Origin: Bin5 sp965261695
GTDB lineage: Bacteria > Chloroflexota > Anaerolineae > Caldilineales > Caldilineaceae
Direction: 5' to 3'
NCBI GenBank assembly: GCA_965261695.1
Contig: OZ253474.1
Coordinates: forward strand, 558,001-622,000
Length of the DNA stretch: 64,000 nucleotides
Of this stretch, positions 59,501 to 64,000 are shown in pieces (positions within the stretch are counted from its first letter, which is position 1; each line of letters begins with the position of its first letter). Both the position numbers and the translations under genes were made by a program. The notes beneath the pieces are model-generated. The model was not told where the DNA came from and ran no database searches. It saw only the letters and a program-made list of their open reading frames with translations.

Positions 59501-61498
59501 GTCGGCTTCGTGGGCTCCCGACTGTACGCCGCCAGCCGGTAGTTCCTTGCTCTGCAGGAACGCAAACAGGATGTTTAGAAGGCCGCGATTTTCGCTTTCG
59601 GGCGCACTGCCAAGCCCTAACGCGTTGAGTAAAGAAGAGAGAGGGGGATCGTTTCCCCTATGCCAGGGGATCGACCCTTCCCATGATCCTCCCAGGAGAG
59701 CGTCAAACTCTGCGTCGCTCAACTCCCTTTGTTTGGCGAAGATCGACACGCGTGGATGGTCGTACAGGCTCCAGCTTTCGTCAGCATTATGATCTGGGAA
59801 TGCAAAACCCAGCAGACGCGGCGGTGAGGTGAAGTCGGCCGCGTGAACAAAGCCCAACTGCTCGCCGAACATCAGCTTGTAGTAGCGGATGGTCATCGGG
59901 TAGCGTTGAGGCAGCTCATCGACGCTTTCATAGATGCGTTTGGAACTGTAGATCACATAATCCGCCTCGTGCAGCTTCTGCCGCATGATGGCGTACTTGT
60001 CCGCGGTATCCTCTTCGTAGGGTGACCAGTCGATGTGACGCAGGCCGTGGCTGCCCATGTCCATGCCCGGCTCGCCGGGGATGCTCTTGGGCAGAGGGTC
60101 ATCCCACGACTCCCACAGGATCACTGAGCCGGCCTGCGCGTTGGCATAGACCCAACGGCTTGCGGTGATCCAGGTGTGTTCGCGGGCATAGACGCCGTTG
60201 ACATAGGCCAGGGACCAGAGCAGACCGCCGCCGACCGCGACGATGGAGAGGAGCGCGGCCGGCAGGCGAGCGGGCAAGCGTAGCTGCCGCCTCGCGCCCA
60301 GTTGCCATAGCCACACGATAAGTCCGGCGGCGAAGAGCAGGACAAAGGGTAGTAGGGGGCTCATGTAGCGGTTGAACTTGGCCAGGAATGCACCTGTGAG
60401 GCCGAAGTAGGGCACAACCCAGGCCCAGACGACAAGCTCACCGGGTTTGGCGCGCAGAAGCGCAGATTTTGTCAGTGCCCAGACGCTGCCCGCCAGCGCG
60501 ATCAGTCCCAGGGGCAGGCCCATTCCCCAGACGACCTGCTGCTGGATGAAATAGAGATAGGGCGTTGTATTGCGGTATTGACGGGTGAAGGGGAAGTCGG
60601 CAATTCCCCGAACCATGCGACCCTGTTCAACAAGGGTTGCCTGGATGAAACTCTCCCAATCGAGAACGGAGTACGGGCTGGTGGCGAAAAAGGCGATAAA
60701 GGCAAGCAGCAAGGCCAGCGGCGCGCCCACAAGCATAGGTGCGCCTACGGCGGCATGATGGGAGGGACGGTTAGACCGCCAGAACACAACCAGGGCGGCA
60801 ACAACCGGCACGGCCAGGATCGGCAGGGCGCTGAACTTGGCGGAGATTGCCAGTCCGGCGCCAATCCCGGCCAAGATCACACCACGCCAGGAGCGATCCT
60901 GGACCATTACCCCGCCACCGAAGACGCACAGAACAACGAAGGTAGTGCTGGAGGTGTCCATGGCGAAAAAGTGACTGAGCTGGACAGCTTGGGCGGTAAA
61001 GGCGTAGAGCGATGCAGCAAGAAGGCCGGCGGCAGCGCCGTACAATCTGCGCCCTAGCAGGAACAGGAGGAAGATCGTCAGAGTATCCAGCAGGGCCATC
61101 ATCAGCCGACCGGCGAAGGCCACGCCCTCGCAGGGCGCGCCGGCGCGCTGCATGAGTGTGATCGTTCTGTCCGAAAGGGGCAGCAAGGAGGCCGGCTTGG
61201 CAAGGTCGCTCAGCAGTTCGCCGGTGAGGATACCGAGATAGAGGGGGAAATGGCCGTAGGTAAAGGCGCGGCGGCGTTCGTTCTGCCGGTCCCAGAGGGG
61301 GTTTAGCGGGCTGCGCTGCGGATCGCGGAATTCTTCAAGTGAGGAGGGCCAAGCGATGGTTGGCGCGTAAAAGCAGGTGGTGCTGCGTTCATCGGGGTGA
61401 GCATTCAGCCCGCCGTCGAAGTTGACATTCCAGGTTCGCAGAGCCAACCCGGCCAGCGCCACAACGCCGAGAATCAGATATATCCAGATTGAGCGCAT
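56567..61498 (-). CDS. giant GT39 + Chlor_Arch_YYY fusion membrane protein
   Basis: A 1643-residue protein in one frame. Residues 1 to about 640 are a GT39-type enzyme (LNAHPDERSTTCFY in the first loop, FFAMDTSSTTFVVL, RYMSPLLPFVLLF). From about 700 on it is a complete YYY/DUF2298 protein (AGGYINYYYYGIYLVGF, FADLHPHLIGIPFSLF, NLWELPTYYGL, KFFSQVWVLWGVAAA) with a Pro/Glu-rich spacer near 910-1000. Fusion of the two families, which are separate genes further along the operon, supports a direct physical partnership. It is the first gene of the cluster. Confidence 0.87.
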   Translation of the reverse strand: MRSIWIYLILGVVALAGLALRTWNVNFDGGLNAHPDERSTTCFYAPTIAWPSSLEEFRDPQRSPLNPLWDRQNERRRAFTYGHFPLYLGILTGELLSDLAKPASLLPLSDRTITLMQRAGAPCEGVAFAGRLMMALLDTLTIFLLFLLGRRLYGAAAGLLAASLYAFTAQAVQLSHFFAMDTSSTTFVVLCVFGGGVMVQDRSWRGVILAGIGAGLAISAKFSALPILAVPVVAALVVFWRSNRPSHHAAVGAPMLVGAPLALLLAFIAFFATSPYSVLDWESFIQATLVEQGRMVRGIADFPFTRQYRNTTPYLYFIQQQVVWGMGLPLGLIALAGSVWALTKSALLRAKPGELVVWAWVVPYFGLTGAFLAKFNRYMSPLLPFVLLFAAGLIVWLWQLGARRQLRLPARLPAALLSIVAVGGGLLWSLAYVNGVYAREHTWITASRWVYANAQAGSVILWESWDDPLPKSIPGEPGMDMGSHGLRHIDWSPYEEDTADKYAIMRQKLHEADYVIYSSKRIYESVDELPQRYPMTIRYYKLMFGEQLGFVHAADFTSPPRLLGFAFPDHNADESWSLYDHPRVSIFAKQRELSDAEFDALLGGSWEGSIPWHRGNDPPLSSLLNALGLGSAPESENRGLLNILFAFLQSKELPAGGVQSGAHEADDSQPSLLLETPLNELAVVDNYRWNTAASVNPWLAVGWWWLVVSLLGWTAWPLAFLLFRGLRDRGFLLAKTLGWLLCGWLLWMLASVGLAHNTVRNAWLVVAFVALLNAVILARSWQEVRAFVQRMWGILLVGELLFASAFVLFTLIRRGNPDLWQPWVGGEKFMEFAFLNGILRSPSFPPVDPHFAGGYINYYYYGIYLVGFLVKLTGIYAEVAFNLAIPTLFAVTVLNAFAVAYSVSAKKVFSRRELKPPPRAQDQELPFPPRPLMGSEDLLTAPGSWEPPPPHPGGFRQDLPSETDEVLPEPEEMPFWQNDARLAPEPPVAAGSASVQETDFDDAMLDDDVFTSTPPVETSPAPRPAAASHRPWYEGIGTALLAPLFVAILGNLAGFGQLVHTLSRMSQSRFQSGVPGVEKAVHAVSGLWRIVTTDVALPSYDFWAPSRVIPFTINEFPYWSFTFADLHPHLIGIPFSLFFLALALTLLNSFDLDWKRHWLYGALLLGGFCFALGVLTAVNLWELPTYYGLGVLTLAVTLYRKRGRLYAWPVIGLGVLQLAGVYLLFLPFFRSYSNVAASGVGLVRAPDALGEWAQIWGFFAFILFTWLLVGQKESRRLRSLRLHRLLVHRQTAAQFTATVLLPIAVLVSILLLIFTDQVILSICVAALGLCLSFLWRRGRALDTGTICAALLTATGLAVLAGAQLVYLKDFLHGGDYYRMNTLFKFFSQVWVLWGVAAAIALPKIIARLTTAPGRHSSSQDAGAVRNVSPSPPRKSLTPVGRAWAAAFLILLFAVLVYPLWGTPARLSQRFPGWRPPIGTLNGMAFMQNGVYYWPDSDNAVELRYDWEAIQWLLANVDGNVVVAESAQIDYYRAGGTRVASLTGLSGLLGMHEQEQRYGRDVSERHGKLSEFWRTDDIGRIQQLIDELRIGLIYVGQLERHQHPTAPDRLERLQATGLLETVYRNQEVTIYAVPSQLSAQLTGQ

Positions 61499-61585
61499 CG
61501 TGCTCGTTTCTACTGCGAATTAAGTATTTGGCATTTGTCCGACCCGCCCCGCGAAACGGATTGAGTTAGGCGAATTGTCTTCTGT

Positions 61586-63220
61586 TTACCGTTCGATAGG
61601 CCAGTTTCGCACGAGCCACACTATTTGATGTTGTGGCGGGGGCGGCCACAGCAGGTAGACATCTACCCAGCTGCTCCACAACTCCAGGTTGTTGTCGTCG
61701 TAGCCCAGGTCGATGCGCCGCGAAATGATGTTGCCCCCGGTATCGAGAGCGTCGCCGAAGCCGTAACCGGGCACATATAATTTGCTGCGCAGCGGAATCA
61801 GGGTTGGGTCAACGGCCACGACGCCTTTCCGCATCGGGTCGCCGGTGCGGGTGATACCGTACCATGGCACATTGGGCGACACGCCTGCGGTAGAGGCGCT
61901 GTAGCTGGTGGCCCTCATGCGGATTTTACGCCAGTAAGTAATCTCCTGGCCGCTTTCGGTCACAAAAGTTTGGGGAACGATATTCTGGCCATAGACGATC
62001 ACCTGGTTACGCGGCTCCTGGGCTACCCACACGTCTTCCAATGTGCGGGCGACCTCCTGGCCATCGACAAAGCGAGTGCGATAGCGCCGCCGCGTTATCC
62101 CTTCTGCGCCTGGGCGGACCTCACGCGTGTCGATTAGCAGATCCGGATCGCCCACGAAAACGGTCTCGAAGGGGGCGATCTCCTCTTCGAGGTCGATCTC
62201 CTCTAATACGCGCACAATTGAGATCTGCATCTCAGGATACACGCGCGCATCGAGCGAGGGGGAGACTTCATCCAAACCGGTAAGACCGACGCCTATCTCG
62301 GCCAGGGCATCCCCCACATTCTGGCTCAGAGTGCGAGTTCTGTACAGGCGGCCGTCGGCCAGCAGACTGATAGGCGTGCTGCGCTGAATGAGAACCCTCA
62401 TGCCGGTGCTGACTGGCGTGCCCAGGCTAGGCTGCACGCGGTCTCCCAGATAGATCGTGATTTTCGCGTCGAGCAGAGCCTCGCCCACCGTTTCAGCCAT
62501 GGTGTGAATCGTATAGGGAATTGAGCCTTCATCGATGAGGAGTAAGGCTGAGCGTTCGACTTCTATCCGAAGTGGATCCCGCTCAATTTCCACCCAAGGA
62601 CGCCCGATGCCAAAGAGGGGAGAACTCAATCGGGTAGGTTCTACGGACATCGTTTCATCCCACTCGCCAGGCTCGCCGCTGATCATCACGTGGTCGTGTG
62701 AAGAGAAGGCGATGCCTGCATCCATCAGAAGCTCGGTAGGCGTTTCGGCCCAACTCAAGACCAAAAGCACCCGTCCATCAGCGATGATGTGAAACGGGCG
62801 CGGACGGTCAACGTTTACTCTCAACCCGTTTTCGATATTGGCTTGTAGGCTGTGGGAAAGCCGCGCCTCTCCACCTTGGGCATCGCCATCGCCCCATCGG
62901 GCCCAATAGGTTCCTTTTGGCTGGCCGGCCCCGCCCGGCACTTGCAAATAAATTATTTCGCCTTCGGGACCAAAGATAAGACCGACATCTGCCAGTAGGG
63001 CGCCCACAGTCCGACGATGAGTACGGACCGTTTGTGAGACGCCGTCGACCACAATCTCAACAGGAGTTGCGGTAAAAATCCACAGTGCCCAAAGACCAAC
63101 AATCGCAGCCGTTATCATGGACAATTGTACCGCCAACCGAATCTCCCGTATCGACCATCGCCTGATAGGACGTCTGGCGATTGTCAAATCGGGCTGCGCC
63201 CGTCGCGTGACAGTAGTCAT
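61586..63220 (-). CDS. DUF348/G5/3D-domain cell-wall protein
   Basis: A 544-residue protein with an N-terminal membrane helix (about 32-50), three or four ubiquitin-like DUF348 units (each ending TVGALLADVGL or similar), a G5 domain (ETVFVGDPDLLIDTREV ... GEITRRRYRT-like) and a C-terminal 3D domain, named for three Asp residues (VVAVDPTLIPLRSKLYV, ALDTGG, RIDLGYDD). This is the YabE/Rpf-like architecture of cell-wall-acting proteins, with the lytic site in a double-psi beta-barrel. It faces outward. Gene start follows weak signals only. Confidence 0.87.
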   Translation of the reverse strand: MTTVTRRAQPDLTIARRPIRRWSIREIRLAVQLSMITAAIVGLWALWIFTATPVEIVVDGVSQTVRTHRRTVGALLADVGLIFGPEGEIIYLQVPGGAGQPKGTYWARWGDGDAQGGEARLSHSLQANIENGLRVNVDRPRPFHIIADGRVLLVLSWAETPTELLMDAGIAFSSHDHVMISGEPGEWDETMSVEPTRLSSPLFGIGRPWVEIERDPLRIEVERSALLLIDEGSIPYTIHTMAETVGEALLDAKITIYLGDRVQPSLGTPVSTGMRVLIQRSTPISLLADGRLYRTRTLSQNVGDALAEIGVGLTGLDEVSPSLDARVYPEMQISIVRVLEEIDLEEEIAPFETVFVGDPDLLIDTREVRPGAEGITRRRYRTRFVDGQEVARTLEDVWVAQEPRNQVIVYGQNIVPQTFVTESGQEITYWRKIRMRATSYSASTAGVSPNVPWYGITRTGDPMRKGVVAVDPTLIPLRSKLYVPGYGFGDALDTGGNIISRRIDLGYDDNNLELWSSWVDVYLLWPPPPQHQIVWLVRNWPIER

Positions 63221-63533
63221 GGCTCTATTCTATCCAAACAGATTAAGTGAATGAAAAAATAATACACTGCCAGTCTCACAATAAGACTGCGCGCGGGTCG
63301 AAAATGTTCCATAAACGGTATAATTGCTCTTGGAGAAGGTAAGGTTTGGCCGAAGTCGAGGAGGCTCAGACTTGCGAGTTGGCGACGTCCGGGCTGCCCA
63401 GCTGTGATTTAATGGCCGTCCTAGATAGCGACCTTCCCGACTCGGCCTGCAAAGATTGCAGGCTGGGCAACAGGCTGGGCGCGGCGCCCAAGGCGAACGG
63501 ACTACTTTGCCACGGAAGCAACCTAAAGTTATC
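63221..63533. other. intergenic region
   Basis: About 310 bases with no gene I can support. The minus strand should hold the promoter of the 3D-domain gene. A plus-strand frame with CKDC resembles a uracil-DNA-glycosylase start only superficially. Confidence 0.45.
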
Positions 63534-63824
63534 GTGCGTGAGTCTCCTCCAGGTCTGTTTGAAGATACCCGCCCGGAAGCGAGGGAGGTTCTGATTGAAC
63601 TATTGCGCCAAGCGCCGGGGTGGAAGAAGCTGCGCATGGTCTGTCAACAGAACGTCAGGATGAAACGATGCGTCCTCGGCGGGTTACGTCAGCGCCATCC
63701 GACCGCGCCCGAGGAGGGGATTCGGCGGCGCTTGGCTGACATCCTCTTGGGGAAGGACGTTGCTGAGAATGTGTACGGCCCTCTTACACTTGTAACTAAA
63801 GTGCCGGAAGTCGAAAATGAGTGA
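63534..63824 (+). CDS. small conserved protein paired with a nucleotidyltransferase-like gene
   Basis: About 96 residues, recognisable from DTRPEAREVLIELLRQAP on, followed by RMVCQQNVRMKRCVLGGLRQ and RRRLADILLGKDVAENVYGPL. This is a small helical family common in Chloroflexota and cyanobacteria, usually followed by a nucleotidyltransferase-like gene, as here with an 8-bp overlap. The GTG start is a guess; no ribosome site is evident and the frame is open upstream. Confidence 0.6.
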   Translation: MRESPPGLFEDTRPEAREVLIELLRQAPGWKKLRMVCQQNVRMKRCVLGGLRQRHPTAPEEGIRRRLADILLGKDVAENVYGPLTLVTKVPEVENE

Positions 63825-64000
63825 GGAAGCAGTTCAGGTCACGTTACGGTCATTGATGCCTTCGAGGTTCTCGAAATTCCATACGTGATCGCCGGCGCTC
63901 TTACAAGCGCTATGCACGGAGTTGCACGGGTGACCCTTGACAGAGGTCTCGTGGCTGGCATACATACAACACAGCGTATTGCCCTTCGCCCACAGGTCGA
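63817..64000 (+). pseudogene. nucleotidyltransferase-like gene, frameshifted and cut by window edge
   Basis: From ATG the frame reads MSEEAVQVTLR and then must shift near 63850 to continue VIDAFEVLEIPYVIAGALTSAMHGVARVTLD, the start of a DUF-type nucleotidyltransferase (GxxTSxxHG in place of GSxxS). One missing base explains the break. After LDRGLVAGI, where an Asp-x-Asp pair would be expected, the motif is already degenerate. The gene continues past the window. Confidence 0.55.

Noticed and set aside
63346..63594. A plus-strand frame with CKDC that recalls a uracil-DNA glycosylase N-terminus
   Set aside because: Only a few residues fit, the following GEG-type motif is missing and the frame ends inside the next gene.

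Overview
This looks like a chromosomal segment of a high-GC, uncultivated member of the Chloroflexota, probably in or near Caldilineaceae/Anaerolineae. The inference rests on the large YYY-type (DUF2298, 'Chlor_Arch_YYY') membrane proteins, an Agl23/TIGR03663-like protein fused to NHL repeats, a G5/3D-domain protein and many phytanoyl-CoA-dioxygenase-like (PhyH) genes. No rRNA, tRNA or CRISPR array was seen.

Layout. (1) 1-8.4 kb, minus strand: a catabolic cluster of four PhyH dioxygenase genes (one cut by the window edge), an SDR gene broken by two nonsense codons, a xylose-isomerase-like TIM-barrel protein, a Gfo/Idh/MocA oxidoreductase and a desaturase fused to a Rieske domain. The last three resemble the MocC, MocA and MocD+MocE set of rhizopine (O-methyl inosamine) breakdown. 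(2) 8.4-10.8 kb: no convincing gene, but short repeats, including three successive arrays with a 10-bp period. (3) 10.8-16 kb: a concanavalin-like protein, an S51 peptidase, a stranded Tat-lipoprotein leader, and gcvP under a tandem glycine riboswitch with an intrinsic terminator. (4) 16.1-34.3 kb: an island of about 18.2 kb flanked by two diverged 244-bp direct copies of the gcvP-rsmD intergenic region. It holds remnants of a phage or satellite (HK97 capsid, frameshifted TerL, HNH, DUF3102, a ribbon-helix-helix regulator with a clear operator-promoter), three kinds of IS or IS remnants, tyrosine-recombinase fragments around a PCMT-like methyltransferase gene, toxin-antitoxin-like remnants, and families of small paralogous proteins. 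(5) 34.5-40.4 kb: rsmD, an SdrD-B-like anchored protein, pncC/cinA, another Gfo/Idh gene, a zinc alcohol dehydrogenase and a truncated dapA-like gene. (6) 40.4-43.4 kb: a sulfatase gene with an ISAzo13-type element inserted just upstream of its start codon. (7) 43.4-61.5 kb, all minus strand: a cell-surface glycan cluster of six large polytopic GT39-like, YYY or Agl23-like proteins plus a Nudix hydrolase and an exported discoidin-like protein. (8) 61.6-64 kb: a DUF348/G5/3D protein and a small gene pair with a broken nucleotidyltransferase-like gene at the edge.

The two most informative structures are the island bounded by duplicated gcvP-rsmD promoter DNA, whose left copy now drives an island gene, and the Moc-like/PhyH cluster. 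Decay is heavy: premature TAA, TAG and TGA codons, frameshifts and IS insertions occur in several genes. The mix of stop types argues for pseudogenes rather than stop-codon recoding.
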